Positions 37,205 through 50,384 of a stretch of DNA of 64,000 bases are shown one piece after another. The notes below the pieces were generated by a model. It did not search any database and was not told the DNA's origin. It saw only the letters and a list, made by a program, of their open reading frames with translations. Numbering within the stretch: position 1 is the first letter of the stretch; each line of letters begins with the position of its first letter. Both the position numbers and the translations under genes were made by a program. This stretch comes from Halictus rubicundus (taxonomy: Eukaryota; Arthropoda; Insecta; Hymenoptera; Halictidae). Location of the stretch: contig NW_027488704.1 in NCBI RefSeq assembly GCF_050948215.1, positions 1-64,000 of the forward strand. Reading direction: 5' to 3'.

Positions 37205-37935
37205 ATCCTATATTCTATCCTATCCAATCCTCTATCCTATCTTCTATCCTATCCAATCCTCTATCCTCTCCTCTATCCTATCCTATCCTCTACCCTATAA
37301 TACCATGTATCCTATCCTATTCTCTATCCTATCCTATCCTATCCTCTATCTTATGCTCTACCCTATCCTATCAACTATCCTATCCTATCGTCAATCCTAT
37401 CCTATCCTCTATCCTATCCTATTCTCTATTCTATCCTTTCCTCTATGCTACCCTATCCTCTATCCTATTCTATCCTCTATCCTATCTATATTCTATCCAA
37501 TCCTATTCTCTATCCTATCCTTTCCTCTATAATATCGTATCTTCTCTCGTATCCTATCCTCTATCCTATCCTATCCTCTATCCTATCCTATCCTCTATCC
37601 TATCCTATCCTCAATCCTATTCTATCCTCTATCCTGTCCTATTCTCTATCCTATCCTTTCCTCTATAATATCGTATATTCTATCGTATCCTATCCTCTAT
37701 CCTATCCTATTCTCTGTCCTATCCTATTCTCTATCATATGCTATCCTCTGTCCTATCCTATTCTCTATCCTATCCTTTCCACTATAATATCGTATCTTCT
37801 ATCGTATCCTATCCTCTATCCTATCCTATCCTCTATCCTATCCTATCCTCTATCCTATCCTATCCTCTATCCTATCCTATCCTCTATCCTATCCTATCCT
37901 CTATCCTATCCTATCGTCTATCCTATCCAATCCTC
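37205..37935. repeat. Copy of the 28.5-kb D-P block
   Basis: D (37,303), CTATGCTACCC (37,445) and CTATCTATATTC follow the order of 28,500-28,950 at about 8,734 bp. It contains extra regular monomers at about 37,560-37,610 between the P cassettes. Confidence 0.78.
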
Positions 37936-38345
37936 TATCCTATCCAATCCCCTATCCTATCCTCTACCCTATAATACCATGTATCCTATCCTCTTCTCCA
38001 TCCTATCCTATCCTATCCTCTATCGTTTGCTCTATCCTATCCTATCAACTATCCTATCCTATCCTCTATCATATCCTATCATCTATCGTATCCTATCTTC
38101 TATCCTATCCAATCCTCTATCCTATCCTCAATCCTATTCTATCCTCTATCCTATCCTATCCTCTATCCTATAATACCATGTATCCTATCCTCTTCTCCAT
38201 CCTATCCTATCCTATCCTCTATCGTTTGCTCTATCCTATCCTATCAACTATCCTATCCTATCCTCAATCTTATCCTATCCTCTATCATATCCTATACTCT
38301 ATCCTATCCTATCCTCTATCCTATCCTATCCTCTATCCTATCCAA
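37936..38345. repeat. D-pair block, third copy
   Basis: Two D cassettes 199 bp apart (37,977 and 38,176) with TCTTCTCC and GTTTGCTC match 29,741/29,940 at a constant 8,236 bp. The earlier P block here has an offset of 8,734 bp, so about 500 bp of domain 2 sequence differ between the two composite copies. Confidence 0.82.
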
Positions 38346-39189
38346 TCCAGTATCCTATCCTCTGTCCTATCCTATTCTCTATCCTATCCTTTCCACTATA
38401 ATATCGTATCTTCTATCGTATCCTATCCTCTATCCTATCCTATCCTCTATCCTATCCTATCCTCTATCCTATCCTATCCTCTATCCTACCCTATCCTCTA
38501 TCCTATCCTATCCTCTATCATATCCTATCCTCTATCCTATCCTATCCTCTATCCTATCCTATCCTCTATCCTATCCTATCCTCTATCCTATCTTATCCTC
38601 TATCCTATCCTGTCCTCTATCCTAACCTATCCTCTATCCTATCCTATCCTCTATCCTATCCTATCCTCTATCGTATCCTATCCTCTATCCTAACCTATAC
38701 TCTATCCTATCTTATCCTCTATCGTGTCCTATCCTCTATCCTATCCTGTCCTCTATCCTATTCTATCCTCTATCCTATCCTATCCTCAATCCAATCCTAT
38801 CCTCTATCCTATCCTATCCTCTATCCAATCCTATCCTCTATCCTATCCTATCCTCTATCCTATCCTATCCTCTATCCTATCCTCTCCTCAATCCTATCCT
38901 ATCCTCAATCCTAACCTAACCTCTATCCTATCCTATTCTCTATCCTATCCTATCCTCTATCCTATCCTATCCTCTATCCTATCCTATTCTCTATCCTATC
39001 CTATCCTCTATCCTATCCTATCCTCAATCCAATCATATCCTCTATCCTATCCTATCCTCTATCTTATCCTATCCTCTACCCTATCCAATAATCTATCCTA
39101 TTCTATCCTCTATTCTATCCTATCCTCTATCCTATCCTATCCTCTATCCTATCCTATCCTCTATCCTATCCTCTCCTCAATCCTATCCT
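38346..39189. repeat. Regular monomers ending in CTAACCTAACC, transition to domain 3
   Basis: The first part carries a P cassette (about 38,400) and the TATCTTATCC to CTATCGTGTCC module known from 25.3 and 32.2 kb. From about 38,880 CTCTCCTCAATCC and CCTAACCTAACC appear, the spelling typical of domain 3. Confidence 0.72.
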
Positions 39190-40747
39190 ATCCTCAATCC
39201 TAACCTAACCTCTATCCTATCCTATTCTCTATCCTATCCTATCCTCTATCCTATCCTATCCTCTATCCTATCCTATTCTCTATCCTATCCTCTCCTCAAT
39301 CCTATCCTATCCTCTATCCTATCCTCTATCTTATCCTATCCACTATCCTATCCTATCCTCAATCCAATCCTATACACTATCCTATCCTATCCTCTATCGT
39401 ATCCTATCCACTATCCTATCCTATCCTCAATCCTATCCTATCCTCTATCATATCCTATCCTCTATCCTATCCTATCCTCTATCCTATCCTATCCTCTATC
39501 GTATTCTATCCTCTATCCTATCCAATCCCCTATTATATCCTCTGTCCTATCCTATCCTCTATCCTATCCTTTCCTCTATAATATAGTATCTTCTATCCTA
39601 TCCTATTCTCTATCCTATCCTATCCTCTATCCTATCCTATCCTCTATCCTACCCTATCCTCTATCCTATAATATCCTCTATCCTATCCTATCCTCTATCC
39701 TATCCAATAATCTATCCAATCCTATCGTGTATTATATCGTATCCTTTTCCTATCCTCTATCATATCGTATCCTCTATCCTATCCTATCGTCTATCCTATT
39801 CTATCCTCTATCCTACTTAATGCCCTATCCTATAACATCCTCCAGCCCATCCTATCCTCAATCCTATCCTATCCACTATCCAATCCTATCCTCTATCCTA
39901 TAATATCCTCTATCCTATCCTATCCTCTATCCTATCCTATCCTCCATCCTATCCTATCCTCTACCCTATCCTATCCTCTATCCTATCCTCTCCTCAATCC
40001 TATCCTATCCTCAATCCTAACCTAACCTCTATCCTATCCTATTCTCTATCTATCCTACCCTCTATCCTATCCAATCCTCTATCCTATCCTATCCTCTATC
40101 CTATCCTCTCCTCAATCCTATCCTATCCTCTATCCTATCCTCTATCCTATCCTCTCCTCAATCCTATCCTATCCTCTATCCTATCCTATCCCCTATCCTA
40201 TTCAATCTCATATCCTATCCTATCCTCTATCATATCCTATCCTCTATCGTATCCTATCTTCTATCGTATCCTATCCTCTATCCTATCCTATCCTCTATCC
40301 TATCCTCTATCCTATCCTCTACCCTATCCTATCCTCTATCCTATCCTCTCCTCAATCCTATCCTATCCTCAATCCGAACCTAACCTCTATGCTATCCTAT
40401 TCTCTATCCTATCCTACCCTCTATCCTATCCTATCCTCTATCCTATCCTATCCTCTATCCTATCCTCTATCCTATCCTCTCCTCAATCATATCCTATCCT
40501 CTATCCTATCCTATCCCCTATCCTATTCAATCTCATATCCTATCCTATCCTCTATCATATCCTATTCTCTATCCTATCCTCTCCTCAATCCTATCCTATC
40601 CTCTATCCTATCCTCTATCCTATCCTCTATCCTATCCTCTCCTCAATCCTATCCTATCCTCTATCCTATCCTCTATCCTATCCTCTATCCTATCCTCTCC
40701 TCAATCCTATCCTATCCTCTATCCTATCCTATCCTCTATCCTATTCA
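39190..40747. repeat. 1,558-bp tandem HOR, copy 1
   Basis: The unit starts at CCTCAATCCTAACCTAACC. It contains GTGTATTATATCG (39,727), CCTTTTCC, TACTTAATGCCC and CTCCAGCCC (about 39,840), then F cassettes and CTCTCCTCAATCC groups. The junction with copy 2 is at TATTCAATC joined to CTCAATCC (40,747). It has one more 58-bp CTCTCCTCAATCC group than copy 2 near 40,620-40,680. Confidence 0.9.
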
Positions 40748-42250
40748 ATCCTCAATCCTAACCTAACCTCTATCCTATCCTATTCTCTATCCTATCCTAT
40801 CCTCTATCCTATCCTATCCTCTATCCTATCCTATTCTCTATCCTATCCTCTCCTCAATCCTATCCTATCCTCTATCCTATCCTCTATCTTATCCTATCCA
40901 CTATCCTATCCTATCCTCAATCCAATCCTATACACTATCCTATCCTATCCTCTATCGTATCCTATCCACTATCCTATCCTATCCTCAATCCTATCCTATC
41001 CTCTATCATATCCTATCCTCTATCCTATCCTATCCTCTATCCTATCCTATCCTCTATCGTATTCTATCCTCTATCCTATCCAATCCCCTATTATATCCTC
41101 TGTCCTATCCTATCCTCTATCCTATCCTTTCCTCTATAATATAGTATCTTCTATCCTATCCTATTCTCTATCCTATCCTATCCTCTATCCTATCCTATCC
41201 TCTATCCTACCCTATCCTCTATCCTATAATATCCTCTATCCTATCCTATCCTCTATCCTATCCAATAATCTATCCAATCCTATCGTGTATTATATCGTAT
41301 CCTTTTCCTATCCTCTATCATATCGTATCCTCTATCCTATCCTATCGTCTATCCTATTCTATCCTCTATCCTACTTAATGCCCTATCCTATAACATCCTC
41401 CAGCCCATCCTATCCTCAATCCTATCCTATCCACTATCCAATCCTATCCTCTATCCTATAATATCCTCTATCCTATCCTATCCTCTATCCTATCCTATCC
41501 TCCATCCTATCCTATCCTCTACCCTATCCTATCCTCTATCCTATCCTCTCCTCAATCCTATCCTATCCTCAATCCTAACCTAACCTCTATCCTATCCTAT
41601 TCTCTATCTATCCTACCCTCTATCCTATCCTATCCTCTATCCTATCCTATCCTCTATCCTATCCTCTCCTCAATCCTATCCTATCCTCTATCCTATCCTC
41701 TATCCTATCCTCTCCTCAATCCTATCCTATCCTCTATCCTATCCTATCCCCTATCCTATTCAATCTCATATCCTATCCTATCCTCTATCATATCCTATCC
41801 TCTATCGTATCCTATCTTCTATCGTATCCTATCCTCTATCCTATCCTATCCTCTATCCTATCCTCTATCCTATCCTCTACCCTATCCTATCCTCTATCCT
41901 ATCCTCTCCTCAATCCTACCCTATCCTCAATCCGAACCTAACCTCTATGCTATCCTATTCTCTATCCTATCCTACCCTCTATCCTATCCTATCCTCTATC
42001 CTATCCTATCCTCTATCCTATCCTCTATCCTATCCTCTCCTCAATCATATCCTATCCTCTATCCTATCCTATCCCCTATCCTATTCAATCTCATATCCTA
42101 TCCTATCCTCTATCATATCCTATTCTCTATCCTATCCTCTCCTCAATCCTATCCTATCCTCTATCCTATCCTCTATCCTATCCTCTATCCTATCCTCTCC
42201 TCAATCCTATCCTATCCTCTATCCTATCCTATCCTCTATCCTATTCAATC
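40748..42250. repeat. 1,558-bp tandem HOR, copy 2
   Basis: It follows copy 1 at exactly 1,558 bp for most of its length (GTGTATTATATCG at 41,285). The offset drops to 1,500 bp near the end, where one 58-bp group is missing. Only a few substitutions were seen (about 41,637 and 41,919), so this is one of the youngest duplications in the window. Confidence 0.9.
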
Positions 42251-44881
42251 TCATATCCTATCCTATCCTCTATCATATCCTATCCTCTATCGTATCCTAT
42301 CTTCTATCGTATCCTATCCTCTATCCTATCCAATCCTCTATCCTATCCTCTATCCTATCCTGTCCTCTATCCTATCCTATCCTCTATCCTATCCTCTATC
42401 CTATCCTCTCCTCAATCATATCCTATCCTCTATCCTATCCTATCCCCTATACTATTCAATCTCATATCCTATCCTATCCTCTATCATATCCTATTCTCTA
42501 TCCTATCCTCTCCTCAATCCTATCCTATCCTCTATCCTATCCTCTATCCTATCCTCTATCCTATCCTCTCCTCAATCCTATCCTATCCTCTATCCTATCC
42601 TATCCTCTATCCTATTCAATCTCATATCCTATCCTATCCTCCATCCTATCCTATCCTCCATCCTATCCAATCCCCTATCCTATCCTCAATCCTATCCTAT
42701 CCTCATTCCTATCCTATCCTCAATCCTATCGTATCCTCTATCCTATAGTATCCTCTATCCTATCCTATCCTCTATCCTATCCTATCTTCAATCCTATCCT
42801 ATCCTCAATCCTATCCTATCCTCAATCCTATCCTATCCTATCCTCTATCCTATCCTATCATCTATCATATCCTATCCTCTATCCTATCCTATCGTCTATC
42901 CTATCCTATCCTCTATCCTATCCTATCCTCTATCCTATAATATATTCTATCCCATCCTAATCTCTATCCTATCAATCCCCTATCCTATCCTCTATCCTAT
43001 CCTATCCTCTATCCTATCCAATTCTCTATCCTATCCTATCCTCTATCGTATCCTATCCTCTATCCTATCCTATCCTCTATCCTATCCTATCCTCTATCCT
43101 ATCCTCTCCTCAATCCTATCCTATCCTCAATCCTAACCTAACCTCTATCCTATCCTATTCTCTATCCTATCCTACCCTCTATCCTATCCTATCCTCTATC
43201 CTATCCTATCCTCAATCCTAACCTAACCTCTATCCTATCCTATTCTCTATCCTATCCTACCCTCTATCCTATCCTATCCTCTATCCTATCCTATCCTCTA
43301 TCATATCCTATCCTCTATCGTATCCTATCCTCTATCCTATCCTATCCTCTACCCTATCCTCTATCCTATCCTCTACCCTATCCTATCTTCTATCCTATCC
43401 TATTCTCTATCCTATCCTATCCTATGCACTATCGTATGCTTTATCCTATCCTATCCTCTATCCTATCCAATCCCCTATCCTATCCTCTACCCTAGAATAC
43501 TATGTATCCTATCCTATCCAATTCTCTATCCTATCCTATCCTCTATCATATCCTATCCTCTATCCTATCCTATCCTCTATCCTATCCTATCCTCTATCCT
43601 ATCCTCTCCTCAATCCTATCCTATCCTCAATCCTAACCTAACCTCTATCCTATCCTATTCTCTATCCTATCCTACCCTCTATCCTATCCTATCCTCTATC
43701 CTATCCTATCCTCTATCCTATCCTCTATCCTATCCTCTCCTCAATCATATCCTATCCTCTATCCTATCCTATCCCCTATCCTATTCAATCTCATATCCTA
43801 TCCTATCCTCTATCATATCCTATTCTCTATCCTATCCTCTCCTCAATCCTATCCTATCCTCTATCCTATCCTCTATCCTATCCTCTATCCTATCCTCTAT
43901 CCTATCCTCTCCTCAATCCTATCCTATCCTCTATCCTATCCTATCCTCTATCCTATTCAATCTCATATCCTATCCTATCCTCTATCATATCCTATCCTCT
44001 ATCGTATCCTATCTTCTATCGTATCCTATCCTCTATCCTATCCAATCCTCTATCCTATCCTCTATCCTATCCTGTCCTCTATCCTATCCTATCCTCAATC
44101 CTATCCTATCCTATCCTCCATCCTATCCTATCCTCCATCCTATCCAATCCCCTATCCTATCCTCAATCCTATCCTATCCTCAATCCTATCCTATCCTCAA
44201 TCCTATCGTATCCTCTATCCTATAGTATCCTCTATCCTATCCTATCCTCTATCCTATCCTATCTTCAATCCTATCCTATCCTCAATCCTATCCTATCCTC
44301 AATCCTATCCTATCCTATCCTCTATCCTATCCTATCATCTATCATATCCTATCCTCTATCCTATCCTATCGTCTATCCTATCCTATCCTCTATCCTATCC
44401 TATCCTCTACCCTATAATATATTCTATCCCATCCTAATCTCTATCCTATCAATCCCCTATCCTATCCTCTATCCTATCCTATCCTCTATCCTATCCAATT
44501 CTCTATCCTATCCTATCCTCTATCCTATCCTATCCTCTATCCTATCCTATCCTGTATCCTATCCTCTCCTCAATCCTATCCTATCCTCAATCCTAACCTA
44601 ACCTCTATCCTATCCTATTCTCTATCCTATCCTACCCTCTATCCTATCCTATCCTCTATCCTATCCTATCCTCTATCCTATCCTCTCCTCAATCCTATCC
44701 TATCCTCTATCCTATCCTATCCCCTATCCTATTCAATCTCATATCCTATCCTATCCTCTATCATATCCTATCCTCTATCGTATCCTATCTTCTATCGTAT
44801 CCTATCCTCTATCCTATCCTATCCTCTACCCTATCCTCTATCCTATCCTCTACCCTATCCTATCTTCTATCCTATCCTATC
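42251..44881. repeat. Return of A-B-E units, with a 1,477-bp repeat
   Basis: A (42,639 and 44,116), B, and E preceded by ATAATATATTC (42,937 and 44,414) repeat at 1,477 bp. Between them lie C (43,431) with CTTTATCC and an altered D, TAGAATACTATG (43,500). ATAATATATTC replaces the ATAATATCCTC that precedes E in domain 1, so these units are a daughter lineage rather than direct copies. Confidence 0.8.
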
Positions 44882-45975
44882 CTCAATCCAATCCTATACT
44901 CTATCCTATCCTATCCTCTCCTCAATCCTATCCTATCCTCTATCCTATTCTATTCTCTATCCTATCCTATCCTCAATCCAATCCTATACTCTATCCTATC
45001 CTATCCTCTATCCTATCTTACCCTCTATCCTATCCTGTACTCTATCCTATCCTATCCTCTATCCTATCCAATTCTCTATCCTATCCTATCCTCTATCATA
45101 TCCTATCCTCTATCCTATCCTATCCTCTATCCTATCCAATCCTGTATCCTATACTCTATCCTATCCTATCCTCTATCCTATCCTCTCCTCAATCCTATCC
45201 TATCCTCTATCCTATTCTATCCTCTATCCTATCCTATCCTCTATCGTATCCTATCCACTATCCTATCCTACCCTCAATCCTATCCTATCCTCTATCATAT
45301 CCTGTCCTCTATCCTATCCTATCCTCTATCTTATCCTATCCACTATCCTATCCTATCCTCAATCCAATCCTATACACTATCCTATCCTATCCTCTATCGT
45401 ATCCTATCCACTATCCTATCCTATCCTCAATCCTATCCTATCCTCTATCATATCCTATCCTCTATGCTATCCTATCCTCTATCCTATCCTATCCTCTATC
45501 GTATTCTATCCTCTATCCTATCCAATCCCCTATTATATCCTCTGTCCTATCCTATCCTCTATCCTATCCTTTCCTCTATAATATAGTATCTTCTATCCTA
45601 TCCTATTCTCTATCCTATCCTATCCTCTATCCTATCCTATCCTCTATCCTACCCTATCCTCTATCCTATAATATCCTCTATCCTATCCTATCCTCTATCC
45701 TATCCAATAATCTATCCAATCCTATCGTGTATTATATCCTATCCTTTTCCTATCCTCTATCATATCGTATCCTCTATCCTATCCTATCGTCTATCCTATT
45801 CTATCCTCTATCCTATTTAATGCCCTATCCTATAACATCCTCTATCCCATCCTCTCCTCAATCCTATCCTATCCTCAATCCTATCCTATCCTCTATCCTA
45901 TCTTATCCTCTATTCTATCCTGTACTCTATTCTATCCTATCCTCTATCTTATCCTATCCACTATCCTATCCTATC
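44882..45975. repeat. 1,094-bp tandem HOR, copy 1
   Basis: CTTACCCTC (45,018), CTGTACTC, CACTATCC, P-like ATAATATAGTATC (about 45,580) and GTGTATTATATCC (45,727) all recur 1,094 bp later. The second half is homologous to the 39.2-kb unit, but TACTTAATGCCC is TATTTAATGCCC and CTCCAGCCC is CTCTATCCC here. Confidence 0.86.
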
Positions 45976-46945
45976 CTCAATCCAATCCTATACTCTATCC
46001 TATCCTATCCTCTCCTCAATCCTATCCTATCCTCTATCCTATTCTATCCTCTATCCTATCCTATCCTCAATCCAATCCTATACTCTATCCTATCCTATCC
46101 TCTATCCTATCTTACCCTCTATCCTATCCTGTACTCTATCCTATCCTATCCTCTATCCTATCCAATTCTCTATCCTATCCTATCCTCTATCATATCCTAT
46201 CCTCTATCCTATCCTATCCTCTATCCTATCCAATCCTGTATCCTATACTCTATCCTATCCTATCCTCTATCCTATCCTCTCCTCAATCCTATCCTATCCT
46301 CTATCCTATTCTATCCTCTATCCTATCCTATCCTCTATCGTATCCTATCCACTATCCTATCCTACCCTCAATCCTATCCTATCCTCTATCATATCCTGTC
46401 CTCTATCCTATCCTATCCTCTATCTTATCCTATCCACTATCCTATCCTATCCTCAATCCAATCCTGTACACTATCCAATCCTATCCTCTATCGTATCCTA
46501 TCCACTATCCTATCCTATCCTCAATCCTACCCTATCCTCTATCATATCCTATCCTCTATCCTATCCTATCCTCTATCCTATCCTATCCTCTATCGTATTC
46601 TATCCTCTATCCTATCCAATCCCCTATTATATCCTCTGTCCTATCCTATCCTCTATCCTATCCTTTCCTCTATAATATAGTATCTTCTATCCTATCCTAT
46701 TCTCTATCCTATCCTATCCTCTATCCTATCCTATCCTCTATCCTACCCTATCCTCTATCCTATAATATCCTCTATCCTATCCTATCCTCTATCCTATCCA
46801 ATAATCTATCCAATCCTATCGTGTATTATATCCTATCCTTTTCCTATCCTCTATCATATCGTATCCTCTATCCTATCCTATCGTCTATCCTATTCTATCC
46901 TCTATCCTATTTAATGCCCTATCCTATAACATCCTCTATCCCATC
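45976..46945. repeat. 1,094-bp tandem HOR, copy 2
   Basis: CTTACCCTC (46,112) and GTGTATTATATCC (46,821) match copy 1 at 1,094 bp. The copy ends near 46,945, where it continues into CACTATCCAATCC, as the 39.2-kb unit does near 39,870, instead of CTCTCCTCAATCC. Confidence 0.86.
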
Positions 46946-48960
46946 CTATCCTCAATCCTATCCTATCCACTATCCAATCCTATCCTCTATCCTATAATAT
47001 CCTCTATCCTATCCTATCCTCTATCCTATCCTATCCTCCATCCTATCCTATCCTCCATCCTATCCAATCCCCTATTCTATCCTCATTCCTATCCTATCCT
47101 CAATCCTATCGTATCCTCTATCCTATAGTATCCTCTATCCTATTCAATCTCATATCCTATCCTATCATCTATCCTATCCAATCCCCTATCCTATCCTCTA
47201 TCCTAGAATACCATGTATACTATCCTATTCTAAATCCTATCCTATCCTATCCTCTATCCTATCCTATCCTCTATCCTATCCTATCCTCTATCCTCTAATA
47301 TCCTCTATCCTATCCTATCCTCTATCCTATCCTATCCTCTATCCTATCCTATCCTCTATCCTATCATATCCTCTATCCTATCCTATCCTCTATCCTATCC
47401 TATCCTCTATACTTTCCTCTCCTCAATCCTATCCTATCCTCTATCTTATCCTATCTTATCCACTATCGTATGCTCTATCCTAACCTATCCTCTATCCTAT
47501 CCAATCCACTATCCTATCCTCTACCCTAGAATACCATGTATCCTATCCTATTCTCTATCCTATCCTATCCTATTCTCTATCCTATCCTATCCTATCCTCA
47601 ATCGTATGCTCTATCCTATCCTATCCACTATCCTATCCTATTCTCAATATTATCCTATCCTCTATCCTATCCTATCCTCTATCCTATCCTATCCTCTATC
47701 CTATCCTATCCCCAATCCAATCCTATACTCTATCCTATCCTATCCTCTATCCAATCCTATACTCTATCCTATCCTCTCCCCTATCGTATCCTATCGTCTA
47801 TCCTATCCAATCCTGTATCCTATCCTCTAGCCTATCCTATCCTCTATCCTATAATATCCTCTATCCTATCCTATCCTATCCTCTATCCTTTCCTCTATCC
47901 TATCCTCTATCCTACCCTATCCTCTATCCTATCCTCTCCTCAATCCTATCCTATCCTCAATCCTATCCTATCCTCTATCCTATCTTATCCTCTATCCTAT
48001 CCTGTACTCTATTCTATCCTATCCTCTATCTTATCCTATCCACTATCCAATCCTATCCTCTATCCTATAATATCCTCTATCCTATCCTATCCTATCCTCT
48101 ATCCTCTCCTCTATCCTATCCTCTACCCTATTCTATCCTCAATCCAATCCTATCCTCTATCCTATAATATCCTCTATCCTATCCTATCCTATCCTCTATC
48201 CTTTCCTCTATCCTATCCTCTATCCTATTCTATCCTCTATCCTATTCTATCCTCAATCCAATCCTATCCTCTATCCTATAATATCCTCTATCCTATCCTA
48301 TCCTATCCTCTATCCTTTCCTCTATCCTATCCTCTATCCTATCCTATCCTCTATCCTATCCTCTCCTCAATCCTATCCTATCCTCAATACTATCCTATCC
48401 TCTATCCTATCTTATCCTCTATCCTATCCTGTACTCTATTCTATCCTATCCTCTATCTTATCCTATCCACTATCCTATCCTATCCTCTATCCTATTCTAT
48501 CCTCTATTCTATCCTATCCTCAATCCAATCCTATCCTCTATCCTATAATATCCTCTATCCTATCCTATCCTATCCTCTATCCTATCCTCTATCCTATCCT
48601 CTATCCTATCCTCTATCCTATCCTCTATCCTATCCTCTATCCTCTCCTCTCCTCAATCCTATCCTATCCTCAATCCTATCCTATCCTCTATCCTATCTTA
48701 TCCTCTATCCTATCCTGTACTCTATTCTATCCTATCCTCTATCTTATCCTATCCACTATCCTATCCTATCCTCAATCCAATCCTATACTCTATCCTATCC
48801 TATTCTCTATCCTATCATATCCTCTATCCTATCCTCTCCTCAATCCTATCCTATCCTCAATCCTAACCTATCCTCTATCATATCCTATTCTCTATACTAT
48901 CCTATCCTCTATCCTATCCTATCCTCTATCCTATCCTGTATCCTATCCTATCCTCTATCC
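46946..48960. repeat. A-B remnant, TAGAAT-type D cassettes and a CTTTCC local repeat
   Basis: A and B lie at about 47,037-47,130, then D in the TAGAATACCATG form at 47,211 and 47,534. From about 48,050 a group made of CAATCC, CTATAATATCC, a three-pentamer run, CTTTCC and CTATTC is repeated (CTATAATATCC at about 48,065, 48,162, 48,276 and 48,543; steps of 97, 114 and 267 bp). The step from 97 to 114 is one monomer. Confidence 0.76.
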
Positions 48961-50384
48961 TATCCTATCTTCTATCCTATCCTATTCTCTATCCTATCCT
49001 ATCCTATGCACTATCGTATGCTCTATCCTATCCTATCCTCTATCCTATGCAATCCCCTATCCTATCCTCTACCCTAGAATACCATGTATCCTATCCTATT
49101 CTCTATCCTATCCTATCCTATCCTCTATCCTATCCTATTCTCTATCCTACCCTATCCTCTATCCTATAATATCCTCTATCCCATCCTAATCTCTATCCTA
49201 TCAATCCCCTATCCTATCTTCTATCGTATCCTATCCTCTATCCTATCCAATCCTCTATCCTATCCTCTATCCTATCCTGTCCTCTATCCTATCCTATCCT
49301 CAATCCTATCCTATCCTATCCTCCATCCTATCCTATCCTCCATCCTATCCAATCCCCTATCCTATCCTCAATCCTATCCTATCCTCAATCCTATCCTATC
49401 CTCAATCCTATCGTATCCTCTATCCTATAGTATCCTCTATCCTATCCTATCCTCTATCCTATCCTATCCTCAATCCTATCCTATCCTCAATCCTATCCTA
49501 TCCTATCCTATCATCTATCATATCCTATTATCTATCCTATCCTATCCTCTATCCTATCCTATCCTCTATCCTATAATATATTCTATCCCATCCTAATCTC
49601 TATCCTATCAATCCCCTATCCTATCCTCTATCCTATCCTATCCTCTATCCTATCCAATTCTCTATCCTATCCTATCCTCTATCATATCCTATCCTCTATC
49701 CTATCCTATCCTCTATCCTATCCTATCCTCTATCCTATCCTCTCCTCAATCCTATCCTATCCTCAATCCTAACCTAACCTCTATCCTATCCTATTCTCTA
49801 TCCTATCCTACCCTCTATCCTATCCTATCCTCTATCCTATCCTATCCTCTATCCTATCCTCTCCTCAATCCTATCCTATCCTCTATCCTATCCTCTATCC
49901 TATCCTATCTTCTATCCTATCCTATTCTCTATCCTATCCTATCCTATGCACTATCGTATGCTCTATCCTATCCTATCCTCTATCCTATGCAATCCCCTAT
50001 CCTATCCTCTACCCTAGAATACCATGTATCCTATCCTATTCTCTATCCTATCCTATCCTATCCTCTATCCTATCCTATCCTCTATCATATCCTATCCTCT
50101 ATCCTATCCTATCCTCTATCCTATCCTATCATCTATCCTATCCTATCCTCTATCCTATCCTCTCCTCAATCCTATCCTATCCTCAATCCTAACCTAACCT
50201 CTATCCTATCCTATTCTCTATCCTATCCTATCCTCTATCCTATCCTATCCTCTATCCTATCCTATTCTCTATCATATCCTATCCTCTATCGTATCCTATC
50301 TTCTATCGTATCCTATCCTCTATCCTATCCAATCCTCTATCCTATCCTCTATCCTATCCTATCCTCTATCCTATCCTATCATTT
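48961..50384. repeat. C-D-E and A-B units of domain 3
   Basis: C (49,006) and TAGAAT-type D (49,082) are followed by CCCATCC/CAATCCCC and then A (about 49,322), B, E preceded by ATAATATATTC (about 49,570), CTAACCTAACC, and a second C (49,946) and D (50,022). CTATGCAATCCCC between C and D is a spelling seen only in this part of the array (about 49,046, 49,986, 51,458). Confidence 0.78.

Noticed and set aside
35070..37532. Open frame of 820 codons, and dozens of others on the + strand, as repetitive proteins
   Set aside because: They use only the I, L, P, S, Y vocabulary of the translated monomer, occur in overlapping phases at once, start at ATGs that belong to recurring cassettes, and end at cassette-borne stops. 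No splice, promoter or codon-bias evidence supports coding.
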